A DNA stretch of 25,333 nucleotides from Campylobacter ureolyticus ACS-301-V-Sch3b (GCF_000413435.1 NZ_KE340331.1:1-25333); one strand, 5' to 3'; numbered from the stretch's first letter, positions 7,005 to 15,602 are shown. The notes: a model not told the origin generated them from the sequence alone. Made by a program: numbers and translations.

Positions 7005-8253
7005 TTCAAAAACAAGCAGTATATTTAGAGTAATAGTATTGCTTGTTTTATTTACTACTTTTTCTTTTGGTGCGGAAAATTCTGACGATATTTTTTACTT
7101 TTTACAAATTGGGTTAAAGTCTTGGGTTCCAACGATAAAAACTGCTTGTTTATGGGTTTTTTGGGTGCTTGTAGTTATAGATATAACTTGGACTTTTGGA
7201 AAAATGGCATTAAGTGGATTTGAAATTGGAGAATTCCTTGTAACACTTATTAAAAAAATAATAACAATAGGTATTTTTTTATTTTTATTCAATATAGATA
7301 ATTGGCTTAAATACATATTTAATAGTTTTATAGAACTATCTGAAAATGTTAATGCTGGCTCGGTGTCAGTAACGCCAAATAATATAATATCTACCTCTTT
7401 AAAAATTGTAGGCATAATTTTTGATAAGGTAAGTTTATGGTCGCCTGGTGAAAGTTTTTTATTAGTAATGACTGGACTAGTTATTTTAATTGCTTTTTTA
7501 CTAATGGCAATAGACTTATTAGTTGCATACATAAAATTTTTTGTAATGCAAATTGTTACATTTTTTGCACTTGCTCTTGGAGGACTTGAACACTTTAAGC
7601 AAATCGGGCTTAATCCCATATTGACAGCCATTAAAATAGGAATAGAAGTCTTTATGTTACAAGCACTAATGAGTTTAACATTTAAAACCATACTTGATAT
7701 AAGTAAAGAATTAGAAAAAGATGTTAATACCACTTTAATTTTACAAATTCTAGCAATATCTTTAATCTTATGTATGATAACAAAAATTATACCAGGAATT
7801 ATAGAAGCAGTATTTAATGGTGCAATTGGAGATTCAGCAGGTGGTGCAGCAGGTTTTAGAGCAGTTGCTACAATGGCAGGAGCAGCAGCAGCCACAGCAG
7901 CTGTTGGTATCGCAACTGGTTCTGTTGGAGCTACAAGAGCTATGAAAGCAGCTAGTGATGCCCATTTTCAAAACACTCCATATCAAGCACCAAAAAATAC
8001 ACTTGATGCAATCAAACAAACTGGAAAGCATACAATGGGTATAGCTTCGGTTCTAGCAGGTGCTACAAAAGAAAGCTTAAAAGGTAGTTTTTCAAATTTA
8101 TCAGATAAAGCTACATCAAAAGGCAGAATGAATGATATAGCAAACAGAATTAGAGAAAAAATGTCTCCAATAGATGAAACTAAAAATGTAAGCAGCGGAA
8201 CAATTTCAGGTGCAAATAAAAATGAAACTTATCACTCTGGTATAAATTCTTAA
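6898..8253 (+). CDS. trbL: TrbL / VirB6 polytopic channel protein
   Basis: This inner-membrane protein of about 451 residues has a signal-like segment (VIVLLVLFTTFSFGA), then about five or six hydrophobic helices between residues 70 and 310, then an alanine-rich stretch (GAAAATAAVG) and a hydrophilic tail, as in TrbL/VirB6. It forms part of the inner-membrane translocation channel. The ATG at 6898 has GGAG at 6887-6890 with 7-nt spacing but lies inside trbK. ATGs at 6928 and 6959 are alternatives; only the first 20 to 25 residues depend on the choice. The 107-bp overlap with trbK is unusual and suggests translational coupling. Confidence 0.88.
   Translation: MKHSVLNAKMLIPLFLAQVKMTGKIRADQTFIKISNSKTSSIFRVIVLLVLFTTFSFGAENSDDIFYFLQIGLKSWVPTIKTACLWVFWVLVVIDITWTFGKMALSGFEIGEFLVTLIKKIITIGIFLFLFNIDNWLKYIFNSFIELSENVNAGSVSVTPNNIISTSLKIVGIIFDKVSLWSPGESFLLVMTGLVILIAFLLMAIDLLVAYIKFFVMQIVTFFALALGGLEHFKQIGLNPILTAIKIGIEVFMLQALMSLTFKTILDISKELEKDVNTTLILQILAISLILCMITKIIPGIIEAVFNGAIGDSAGGAAGFRAVATMAGAAAATAAVGIATGSVGATRAMKAASDAHFQNTPYQAPKNTLDAIKQTGKHTMGIASVLAGATKESLKGSFSNLSDKATSKGRMNDIANRIREKMSPIDETKNVSSGTISGANKNETYHSGINS
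6949..7005 (+). repeat. 57-bp direct repeat, copy 2 (3' end of trbK)
   Basis: This is the second copy of the trbJ 3' end. It encodes the C-terminus GKNDWEDKSRPDIYKNF of the exclusion lipoprotein. It also holds an alternative in-frame ATG for trbL at 6959. Confidence 0.9.
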
Positions 8254-8265
8254 ATAAGGTAAAAA

Positions 8266-8928
8266 ATGAGTAAAAAAATAGATGAAACAAATCCATATTT
8301 AGACGCAAAAAGAGAGTGGCTTGAAAGATATGGAAATTATATATCTCAAAAAAGAAATTGGCAAATAATCGCAGTTCTTAGTGCGATTATCTCTTTAATT
8401 TGTGTTATTTTTCTTGGATACTCTACTACGCAAAACAAACTAATCCCATATGTGATAGAAGTTGATAAACTAGGAAATACTTCAAAAGTTGGAATAGTCC
8501 AAAATATAGATTTAAAAAATCCCAATGTTATAAAATATAGTCTTAATACTTTTATTTATTCTTGGCGTTCTGTGTGGGGCGATGTAGAAATTCAAAGAAA
8601 ATTTATATTTGATGCATATGCCTACCTTGAACCAAATTCAAAAGCATTTAATTTTATAAATGAAGAATACAGAGAGAAAAATCCATTTAAGCAAGTAAGT
8701 AAAGAAAATGTCAGAGTAAAAGTTAAAAGTATTGTTCCACAAAACGCTGATACTTGGCAAGTTGAGTGGGAAGAAGAAACTAGAAATTTAAAAGAAGAGA
8801 TTATTTCACAAATAACTTATAGGGGATTTTTCCAAGTTAAACAGATTGTGCCAACAACAGAAGAGCAAATTTTAAAAAATCCTTTGGGAATTTTTATATT
8901 TGATCTAAATTATGCAAAAATTTTATAA
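8266..8928 (+). CDS. trbF: TrbF / VirB8 assembly factor
   Basis: This 220-residue bitopic inner-membrane protein begins with the TrbF signature NPYLDAKREWLERYGNYI (residues 9-26), has one membrane helix at about residues 35-55 and a periplasmic NTF2-like VirB8 domain, and ends with the conserved NPLGIFIFDLNYAKIL pattern. VirB8 nucleates assembly of the channel. It starts 12 nt after the trbL stop, with a weak ribosome site (AAGG). Confidence 0.93.
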   Translation: MSKKIDETNPYLDAKREWLERYGNYISQKRNWQIIAVLSAIISLICVIFLGYSTTQNKLIPYVIEVDKLGNTSKVGIVQNIDLKNPNVIKYSLNTFIYSWRSVWGDVEIQRKFIFDAYAYLEPNSKAFNFINEEYREKNPFKQVSKENVRVKVKSIVPQNADTWQVEWEEETRNLKEEIISQITYRGFFQVKQIVPTTEEQILKNPLGIFIFDLNYAKIL

Positions 8929-8937
8929 GGAATTTAT

Positions 8938-9855
8938 ATGAAAAAAATACTAGTTTTAAGCTTTTGTGCTATGGCTCTTTTATATTCTAATGGCTTTGAT
9001 GAAAGAGATTATATAAATTTAACACCGAAAGAAAAGAAAGATTTAGAAATAGCTCAAAAATGGATAGACAAAAAAACAACTACAATAAAAGGCGAAAATG
9101 GAGAGATTATTTTTCTTTTTGGTGATGCAATGCCAAGTATAATCACAGCTCCACTTAGACTTACAGATATAGTTTTAGAACCAGGTGAAATAATAAAAGA
9201 TGTCCAAATTGGAGATAGCATTAGGTGGGTTATATCTTTAAGCACAAGCGGAGAAGAACCACTTATAACTTCTCATGTAATTATAAAACCTGTTGATAGC
9301 GGACTTCAAACTACACTAAATATTATGACAAATAAAAGAGTTTATAGGCTAAATTTAATTTCAGAAGAGAAAAAATTTATGCCAGGTGTTGCATTTCACT
9401 ATCCAAATAACATAACAAACACTTTATCAAATTATAAAAAAGAGCTTCAAGCAAAATCAAATTCAAAGAATTTTTATAAAATCAAAGATGATAAAATTCC
9501 TACAAATATTGAAAATTTAGATTTTGGCTACACCATAACAGGAAATGGGGAATTTAAACCGCTTAGAGTATATAACGATGGAATCAAAACTTACATACAA
9601 ATGGCTAAAAATTTGAAATTTTATGAAGCTCCTGCTTTGATGATATTAGATTCAAAAAACAAAGAAGAAGTAGTAAATTACAGAGTTAAGCAAGATATGT
9701 ATATTGTTGATAGATTGTTTAATAAAGCAATTTTACTTTCTGGTGTTGGTAAAAATCAACAAAAAATTATCATAACCAAAAAATCAAACAAAGCAAACCA
9801 AGAAATTATAGACAATGTTTTATATGACTTATCACTTGCAAAGGATAAAAAATGA
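8938..9855 (+). CDS. trbG: TrbG / VirB9 outer-membrane core protein
   Basis: This 305-residue periplasmic protein has a signal peptide (about residues 1-18). The VirB9/CagX core includes APLRLTDIVLEPGEIIKDV and GDSIRWVISLSTSGEEP (about residues 65-105) and ends with a beta-rich C-terminal domain containing YRVKQDMYIVDRLFNKAILLSG across two segments. With TrbH and TrbI it should form the outer-membrane core. The ribosome site is AAGGA. The stop overlaps the trbH start as ATGA. Confidence 0.93.
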   Translation: MKKILVLSFCAMALLYSNGFDERDYINLTPKEKKDLEIAQKWIDKKTTTIKGENGEIIFLFGDAMPSIITAPLRLTDIVLEPGEIIKDVQIGDSIRWVISLSTSGEEPLITSHVIIKPVDSGLQTTLNIMTNKRVYRLNLISEEKKFMPGVAFHYPNNITNTLSNYKKELQAKSNSKNFYKIKDDKIPTNIENLDFGYTITGNGEFKPLRVYNDGIKTYIQMAKNLKFYEAPALMILDSKNKEEVVNYRVKQDMYIVDRLFNKAILLSGVGKNQQKIIITKKSNKANQEIIDNVLYDLSLAKDKK

Positions 9856-10286
9856 AGCGTATTATTTTTATTTCTTTGATGGCTTTATGCTTTACAGGTT
9901 GTGCTAAATTTAACCCACAATACTTTAACTCAACTATTGAGCGTCAAACTCAAAGTATAAATTTTAACATTTTAGCTGATGATATGGTTGATTTTATATC
10001 GATTAATTTTTTAGCAAATACCACAACTTTTTATATTCATACAGATGATTTAGATAAAAATTTTTATGATTATTTAACAAATAAACTTAGAAATAAAGGT
10101 TATGCAATTAGCGATAATAGCAGCATTAAAGGGCTAACTTTTTTAAGTTATAATATTTTTGAACAAGATAATAAAATTTATTTGAGCTATAACCTAGATG
10201 AGAAAAAAGTTAGCAGAGCTTATGAAATAATTGATAATAAACCAGTTCCAATAGGTAACATTACAACTTTCAATTTTAACAATTAA
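9852..10286 (+). CDS. trbH: TrbH lipoprotein (VirB7-like role)
   Basis: This 144-residue lipoprotein has lipobox FTGC with Cys17 as the predicted lipidated residue. RP4 TrbH is a lipoprotein lying between TrbG and TrbI, thought to play the stabilising VirB7 role, and this gene has the same neighbours. The mature part (NILADDMVDFISINF and a later GYAISDN segment) suggests a small folded domain rather than a short VirB7 peptide. Assignment rests on lipobox, size and position. Confidence 0.82.
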   Translation: MKRIIFISLMALCFTGCAKFNPQYFNSTIERQTQSINFNILADDMVDFISINFLANTTTFYIHTDDLDKNFYDYLTNKLRNKGYAISDNSSIKGLTFLSYNIFEQDNKIYLSYNLDEKKVSRAYEIIDNKPVPIGNITTFNFNN

Positions 10287-10295
10287 GGATAAAAT

Positions 10296-11519
10296 ATGGG
10301 AATTTTAGACGCCGATAGCTCACCAACAAAACTATCAAATAATAAAAGATTATCGAAATTTCCAATTATTATAATTTTTGTTATTATTGTTTTGGTGTTA
10401 CTTGCTATTATTTACGCTGCACTATCAAAATCTCAACAATTAAAAACACACCAAGAAACAACTAAAACCGAGCAACAATCCCAAACCCAAAACAAAGATG
10501 TAAAAGCCTATGTCAATTCATTAGAAGAATCAGGCAAAGAAACAACAAAACAAGTTCCAATCTTAGCAACAAAAGATGATTTTCAAGCAGATAAAAATTC
10601 TACAAATATCGAAGTAAAATCAGATAATCCACTAGGAAAGCCTGTAAATTTAATGGAAGAAACAAATCAATTAAGCGAATTTGAACTTAGAGAGCTAGAA
10701 TTAAAAAACGAAATGAGACTAAAAGCATTAACAAGTATTTCAAAACTCGATGTAAGAAATGAAGAAACAAACAACAAAAATACCGCAGATAACTATCCAA
10801 ATTTAGACGCAGTAACAAATCTACAAAATCAAAGTTTTGGAGAAATTTCAGAACAAGATAGAGATAAAAAAGCAGAAATTTTTCTTTCAAAGAAAAAAGA
10901 TAGCGGATATTTAGCTCAAATTAAACAAAAGCCTTTTAGCGAATTTGAATTAAAAGCAGGTTGGATTATTCCAGCAGTTTTAATCACAGGAATAAACTCG
11001 GATCTTCCAGGTGAAATTTTAGCTCAAATTTCACAAAATATTTATGATACCGCAAGTGGAAAACATCTTTTAATTCCACAAGGAAGCAAGGTCGTAGGCA
11101 GCTATTCAAGTAATATAGTTTATGGACAAAAAAGAATTCTAGTTGCTTGGAATAAAGTTATTTTTCCAAGTGGAGATACTTTAAATTTATCAAATATGCA
11201 AGGAACAAGCACAGATGGTTATTCAGGCTTTAAAGATAAAGTAAATAATCACTATTTTAGAATTTTTGGTTCAGCTTTACTTTTATCATCAATTACAGCT
11301 GGAATTTCTTTGGCAGATAAATCAGACGGACACCAAACAGAAACAGCCTCTGATAAAGCTATGTCAGCAGCTATAAATCAAATCGGACAAGTTGCAAGTG
11401 AGATGATAAGAAAAAATATGAATATCGCTCCAACACTTGAAATAAGACCTGGATATAAATTTAATATTTTTGTTACAAAAGATATTATTTTAGAACCCTT
11501 GGAGACATTATATGAGTGA
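10296..11519 (+). CDS. trbI: TrbI / VirB10 envelope-spanning protein
   Basis: This 407-residue protein has a short cytoplasmic end, one inner-membrane helix (about residues 23-44), a glutamine- and lysine-rich linker across the periplasm (about 45-215) and a C-terminal VirB10 beta-barrel domain with LKAGWIIPAVLITGINSDLP, LLIPQGSKVVGSYSSN and YFRIFGSALLLSSITAG. VirB10 links inner-membrane ATPases to the outer pore. The ATG follows AAGGAT. The last codons overlap the next gene by 8 nt. Confidence 0.95.
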   Translation: MGILDADSSPTKLSNNKRLSKFPIIIIFVIIVLVLLAIIYAALSKSQQLKTHQETTKTEQQSQTQNKDVKAYVNSLEESGKETTKQVPILATKDDFQADKNSTNIEVKSDNPLGKPVNLMEETNQLSEFELRELELKNEMRLKALTSISKLDVRNEETNNKNTADNYPNLDAVTNLQNQSFGEISEQDRDKKAEIFLSKKKDSGYLAQIKQKPFSEFELKAGWIIPAVLITGINSDLPGEILAQISQNIYDTASGKHLLIPQGSKVVGSYSSNIVYGQKRILVAWNKVIFPSGDTLNLSNMQGTSTDGYSGFKDKVNNHYFRIFGSALLLSSITAGISLADKSDGHQTETASDKAMSAAINQIGQVASEMIRKNMNIAPTLEIRPGYKFNIFVTKDIILEPLETLYE

Positions 11520-12381
11520 TTTAGAAATTTTTAAAATAAGTATAACTCTTATGGAAGCCTTAAATGGGGATAGGGAAGCTATTGCAGATTTATCAGGCTT
11601 TGTAAAAAATCACCCTGAAATGTTTAAAAATAATGAAGAAGTTGCAAAAACAATATCAGAAGTTTTATTAGAACATAATCTAGTTTCAAAAAACCATAGG
11701 ACAAAAGCCGAAAATGATCTGTTTGTTGCCAAACGAAATCTAAGCTTTGAAGATAAAATGGGCGATGTTGGAATTAGAAATGAAGAAGGAACAAATAGAA
11801 TTTACCATGTTTTAAAAAGAAACCCAAATGAATTTAACAGATTATTAAGAAGAGCTGAAAGATTACAGCTGCTGGTGGAGACGTCTAAAACCCACACTTC
11901 GAGACCTGCCGAACAAGACGCTGATATAAATATATCTGGCGATAAAACGCATTCAGCAACTGTAACAAAATCTAAAATAGCAGCAGGTGGTAGGGACGCC
12001 CACACCCCCTACACTCAAGCCCAAAGTCTTGACGGGCGACTGGTTCAAAAGAACATTTCACCTGCTACCGACACGAATATTATACCACAATCACTTTTAA
12101 ATAACCTAAAAGAGTGTGAAAACATAAATCAATTTGCAAGAGATTTAACTTTAATCATCAAGCAAAATCCAAATCAAGATGTTAAATTTTATGATGATTT
12201 AGTAAAAGACGCAAAATTAAAAGTCGATTTAACTAAAATAAATGAAGAAAAATTTACTAACGCCATAAATAGTTTAAAAGAAAACAAAACGGCTTTAATG
12301 GAAGCATTAATTAAAACAAATTTAAAATCTATCGGCTCAAATTTAAAGCTAGATAATAGCAAGGGATTAAATAATGTTTGA
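11512..12381 (+). CDS. Unknown protein with a compositionally foreign middle segment
   Basis: I do not recognise a family. The 289-residue protein has no signal peptide or membrane helix and looks cytoplasmic and mostly helical, with a basic segment (LLRRAERLQLL, about residues 110-120). The two ends are AT-rich like the neighbours, but the coding sequence for about residues 118-185 is clearly richer in G and C and uses codons rare elsewhere here (ctg, cgg, gac, gcc, ccc). That stretch contains two inverted-repeat units and looks like an in-frame insertion. Overlaps of 8 nt with trbI and with the transglycosylase gene place it firmly in the transfer operon. Confidence 0.75.
   Translation: MSDLEIFKISITLMEALNGDREAIADLSGFVKNHPEMFKNNEEVAKTISEVLLEHNLVSKNHRTKAENDLFVAKRNLSFEDKMGDVGIRNEEGTNRIYHVLKRNPNEFNRLLRRAERLQLLVETSKTHTSRPAEQDADINISGDKTHSATVTKSKIAAGGRDAHTPYTQAQSLDGRLVQKNISPATDTNIIPQSLLNNLKECENINQFARDLTLIIKQNPNQDVKFYDDLVKDAKLKVDLTKINEEKFTNAINSLKENKTALMEALIKTNLKSIGSNLKLDNSKGLNNV
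11863..12066. repeat. Two palindrome-flanked units in a GC-richer in-frame insertion
   Basis: Unit 1 (11863-11965) is flanked by ttacagctgctg and cagcaactgtaa, a 12-bp inverted repeat with one mismatch. Unit 2 (11982-12066) is flanked by agcaggtg and cacctgct, a perfect 8-bp inverted repeat. The left ends of the two units also resemble each other as direct repeats (agctgctggtgg near 11867 and agcagcaggtgg near 11979) but are read in different frames. The base composition differs sharply from both sides. No known element type is assigned. Confidence 0.5.
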
Positions 12382-12937
12382 TTTGGCTATTATTGAAAAT
12401 TGTAAAAATCCAAATGTTGATACAGCCATAATTAGACAAATCATCGAAGTTGAAAGCACCAAAAATCAATTTGCAATTAATGTTAATAAAATTGGTAGTT
12501 TTGCACCAAAAACAAAAGATGAAGCTATAAATTTGGCTAAAAAATATATCTCAAATGGATATAGTGTCGATATTGGTTTAATGCAATTTAATTCTAAAAA
12601 TTTAAACTCTACGCTTTTTTCACATTATAGCGTCGATGATTTATTAGATGCTTGTAAAAACATAAAAGCAGGAAGTGATCTTTTTTATTTAGCGTATGAA
12701 AGCACAAATCCAAATTTAAACAAATTTCAAAGAATTACAAGAGCTTTAAGCATTTATAATACAGGTGATGAAAAATCAGGTTTTAATAATGGATATGTAA
12801 AAAAATACGCACTATTTTATGATTTGCAAATTTATGAAAACGCTAAAAAATCAAATACAAAACTGACTTTAAATTTTAATAAATACTTACTAAAAAATGA
12901 TAAATATTTTAAAATACAAGGAGAAAATTATGATTAA
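12374..12937 (+). CDS. VirB1-type lytic transglycosylase
   Basis: This 187-residue SLT-fold enzyme should open peptidoglycan so the secretion channel can cross the wall. The catalytic glutamate is probably Glu27 in IIEVESTKNQFAI. Downstream are the family motifs VDIGLMQFN (about residues 65-73) and LSIYNTGD (about 130-137). No signal peptide is visible in the given frame and no upstream extension is available, since the gene overlaps the previous one by 8 nt, so export might use another route. It occupies the role of VirB1 or RP4 TrbN. Confidence 0.88.
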   Translation: MFDLAIIENCKNPNVDTAIIRQIIEVESTKNQFAINVNKIGSFAPKTKDEAINLAKKYISNGYSVDIGLMQFNSKNLNSTLFSHYSVDDLLDACKNIKAGSDLFYLAYESTNPNLNKFQRITRALSIYNTGDEKSGFNNGYVKKYALFYDLQIYENAKKSNTKLTLNFNKYLLKNDKYFKIQGENYD

Positions 12938-13295
12938 CACCATAACAATTGCTGGAAGAGTTGTAGCTGATCCAATGATAAATTTTACTAAAAGTGGAAT
13001 GGCAGTTTTAAATTTCACTATCGCAAACAATAGAAAATATAAAAGCGTAGAACAAACCACATTTATTGATGTAACTCTTTTTGGTGCTTACGCACAATCC
13101 TTAGAAAACCACATAAAAAAAGGAATTGCCATTGATGTAGTTGGAGAACTCATCCAAGAAAGATGGGAAAACGATGGAAAAAACTACTACAAATATAAAA
13201 TAAACGCCAAAGAGATAGATTTTAGAATTCCAAAAAGTATTACAAAAGAACCTTATGAAAATTTAGAAGGAGAATTTTATGAAGATTTTCAATGA
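12930..13295 (+). CDS. ssb: Single-stranded DNA-binding protein
   Basis: This 121-residue OB-fold protein begins MINTITIAGRVVADP, with TFIDVTLFGAYAQ and VVGELIQERWENDGK as recognisable SSB strands. The C-terminus is short and acidic but ends FYEDFQ rather than the usual DDDIPF tail. An ATG at 12897 is in frame but has no ribosome site. The ATG at 12930 has AAGGAG and overlaps the transglycosylase stop, so I use it. Plasmid SSBs coat transferred DNA and dampen the SOS response in the recipient. The end overlaps the next tiny gene. Confidence 0.9.
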   Translation: MINTITIAGRVVADPMINFTKSGMAVLNFTIANNRKYKSVEQTTFIDVTLFGAYAQSLENHIKKGIAIDVVGELIQERWENDGKNYYKYKINAKEIDFRIPKSITKEPYENLEGEFYEDFQ

Positions 13296-13419
13296 ATTAG
13301 ATTTAACACCAGGATATGGATATGAAATAGAACCTGAATTAGCAGAAGAATTAGGAGCATTTGAAGAAGATGCTATTTTAAAAGATGATATAAAAGAAGC
13401 GATAGAAGATGAATCATGA
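13279..13419 (+). CDS. Small highly acidic protein (46 residues)
   Basis: This frame starts at ATG 13279 with AAGGAG at 13267-13272, overlaps the ssb end by 17 nt and ends in TGA overlapping the primase start as ATGA. By my count 16 of 46 residues are Asp or Glu, with three Lys and no Arg (for example EPELAEELGAFEEDA). The ribosome site and tight coupling on both sides support a real gene. I do not recognise the family. Acidic proteins beside SSB and ArdC-type genes may be DNA mimics that blunt restriction, or may contact the primase; both are guesses. Confidence 0.7.
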   Translation: MKIFNELDLTPGYGYEIEPELAEELGAFEEDAILKDDIKEAIEDES

Positions 13420-15602
13420 AAAATCAAGATTTTATAAAGCAAACAGCAGATAAAATAATAAAAAGTCTTAAAAATGGCACAGCTCCATGGATAAAACCTT
13501 GGAAAGCAGATGAATTAAACAACACTCTACCATATAATCCAACCACCAATAAAAGCTATAATGGCATAAATAGTATAAATTTAATGTTGGCTGGATATGA
13601 TGATCCAAGATGGCTTACATATAAACAAGCACAAAGCATAAACGCACAAGTAAGAAAAGGAGAAAAATCAACTCTTATTCAATATTGGCAATTTAGTGAA
13701 TTTGTTGATAAAATCGATGAAAATGGAAACAAAGTAGTAGATAAAAACGGCGAAATTCAAAAGATCGAAGTAAAGTTAGAAAGACCAAGGGTATTTTTTG
13801 CAAATGTTTTTAACGCTGGTCAAATTGATAATATGCCAAAACTTGAAAACAAAGCTACAATTAGCGAATTTAAAGCCAATGAAAACGCCCAAAAGCTATT
13901 AAATAATTCAAAAGCCACAATAAAACACACAGGAAACAAAGCCTATTATTCGCCACAAAAAGATGAAATTGTATTACCTCCAAAGGAAAGCTTTATAAAC
14001 GAGGGAGCTTATTATGCTACTGCAATCCACGAATTAGGTCATTGGAGCGGACACGAAAGCAGATTAAACAGAGATTTAAACAATCCTTTTGGATCGGTTG
14101 GATATGCCAAAGAAGAATTAAGAGCTGAAATTGCTTCTTTTTTATTTAATTCAAAATTGGGACTTGATTACAATCCAAATCAACATATAAGTTACATCGA
14201 TAGCTGGGTTAAAATTTTAGAAGAAAAACCAACTGAAATTTTTAAAGCTTCATCAGACGCAACAAAAATAGTAAATTTTTTAGAAAATTTAGGTATCGAA
14301 CAAAAACAAAATATAGAACAAAATAAAAATTTAGATAATATAACACAAAAAAAGGACACATTTATGGCTACTAAAAAAACATATTTATATGTTCCTTTTG
14401 ATGAAAAAGACAGGGCTAAAAATGCTGGTGCAAAATGGGACAGAGAATCTAAAATGTGGTATGCTCCAAAAGGAACAAATTTAAACAAACTTAGCACCTG
14501 GTTAAATCCACAAGAACAAAAAACAACAGATGTTTTTAATGAGTTTAAAAATGCACTAAATGAAGCTGGTTTAATCATTGAAAACGAGCCTATAATGGAT
14601 GGAAAACTTCACAGAGTAAAAACGATTGGCGATAAAGGAAGAGAGTTAAGCGGTGCATATGTAGGCTTTTTAAATGGTCATCCAGCAGGTTTTATTCAAA
14701 ATTTCAAAACAGGCTTTAAGGAAAATTGGAAAAGTAGCTTTTCAAATTTAACAAATAAAAACCAAGAAATAGAGATAAAAAACATACAAGAAAATAATAA
14801 TGCTTTAAAAGCTCAAAGAGAAAAAGAATTAAATGAGGCTTATGAAAAAACAGCTTTAAAGCTTGAAGAAGAATATAATAATGCAAAGTGGGCTAATCAA
14901 AATCACCCATATTTTAAAGCAAAAGGACTTACTAAAAACTACTATCTAAAACAAGATAAACACGGAAATATTTTAATTCCTTTAAAAGATATTAACGGCA
15001 AACACTGGGCTAGTCAAAGAATTTTTCAAAATGGAGATAAAGTAATAGGAGCTTTAAGATCAACAGAAGAAAAGCAACAAAACATTACTTATCCAGCCAA
15101 AAAGCAAGGTAACTTTTTTCTTCTTGGTGCTAAAAATTTAAATAGCGTTAAAGAAGTTTTTGTTTGTGAGGGTTTTGCAACAGCAGCAAGTGTTTATGAA
15201 GCAACTAAGAATCCAACTATAATGGGCGTTGATGCTGGAAATTTAAAAATTGTGATAAAAAATGTAAAAGAGAAATTTCCAAAAATGAAAATTACAATAG
15301 CAGCTGATAATGACATAAAAAAAGAGCTAAATAATGCAGTAAATGTTGGTAAAAAAACAGCTTTTGATATACAACAAAAAAATGACAATATTAAGGTTGT
15401 ATTGCCAAATTTCACAAATGAAGAAGTAAATAAAGGACTAAGCGATTTTAATGATTTAATGCAAAGTAGAGGACTTGAAGAGGTAAAAAAGCAGATTAAA
15501 GAACAATTAGTAAAACAACTAAGAACAGAAAAAGCACTAAACCAATCAAAATCTATAAAAAGAGAAATTTCAGCAAAAAAAGATATTGCTATATCTTTGT
15601 AA
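13416..15602 (+). CDS. traC: ArdC-type antirestriction domain fused to Toprim primase (TraC-like)
   Basis: This 728-residue protein has three parts. Residues about 1-160 match the ArdC N-terminal ssDNA-binding domain (NGTAPWIKPWK, YNGINSINLML). Residues about 185-290 are a zincin-like metallopeptidase domain with HELGH at 205-209 and a downstream glutamate in LRAEIASF. Residues about 318-355 match DUF5710 (YLYVPFDEKDRAKNAGAKWD). The C-terminal half holds a TraC/Toprim primase region, with VFVCEGFATAAS near 578 and IAADND near 630. RP4 TraC is a primase sent into recipients with the DNA strand. The same role is likely here, possibly with protection from restriction. It is coupled to the preceding acidic-protein gene. 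Confidence 0.88.
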   Translation: MKNQDFIKQTADKIIKSLKNGTAPWIKPWKADELNNTLPYNPTTNKSYNGINSINLMLAGYDDPRWLTYKQAQSINAQVRKGEKSTLIQYWQFSEFVDKIDENGNKVVDKNGEIQKIEVKLERPRVFFANVFNAGQIDNMPKLENKATISEFKANENAQKLLNNSKATIKHTGNKAYYSPQKDEIVLPPKESFINEGAYYATAIHELGHWSGHESRLNRDLNNPFGSVGYAKEELRAEIASFLFNSKLGLDYNPNQHISYIDSWVKILEEKPTEIFKASSDATKIVNFLENLGIEQKQNIEQNKNLDNITQKKDTFMATKKTYLYVPFDEKDRAKNAGAKWDRESKMWYAPKGTNLNKLSTWLNPQEQKTTDVFNEFKNALNEAGLIIENEPIMDGKLHRVKTIGDKGRELSGAYVGFLNGHPAGFIQNFKTGFKENWKSSFSNLTNKNQEIEIKNIQENNNALKAQREKELNEAYEKTALKLEEEYNNAKWANQNHPYFKAKGLTKNYYLKQDKHGNILIPLKDINGKHWASQRIFQNGDKVIGALRSTEEKQQNITYPAKKQGNFFLLGAKNLNSVKEVFVCEGFATAASVYEATKNPTIMGVDAGNLKIVIKNVKEKFPKMKITIAADNDIKKELNNAVNVGKKTAFDIQQKNDNIKVVLPNFTNEEVNKGLSDFNDLMQSRGLEEVKKQIKEQLVKQLRTEKALNQSKSIKREISAKKDIAISL
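14352..14366 (+). promoter_or_regulatory. Internal ribosome site and start codon within traC
   Basis: AAGGA at 14352-14356 is followed 7 nt later by an in-frame ATG at 14364 (codon 317). It falls exactly at the boundary between the ArdC/peptidase part and the DUF5710-Toprim part. Use of it would yield a 412-residue primase form. RP4 TraC is known to be made in long and short forms from in-frame starts. Production here is inferred. Confidence 0.5.

Noticed and set aside
7095..7895. Minus-strand frame of 266 codons opposite trbL
   Set aside because: A shadow of the hydrophobic, alanine-rich trbL sequence; no ribosome site or recognisable domain.
7846..7905. Alanine-rich repeated gcagca stretch in trbL as a slippage site
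   Set aside because: Codons are mixed and the repeat is impure and in frame; a low-complexity alanine segment is usual in TrbL proteins.
11802..12005. Minus-strand frame of 67 codons over the GC-richer segment
   Set aside because: It opposes an intact frame fixed by overlaps with both neighbours. No start signal was seen, though the region itself is reported as an insertion.
14192..14578. Minus-strand frame of 128 codons within traC
   Set aside because: Shadow frame, same reasoning, no ribosome site.
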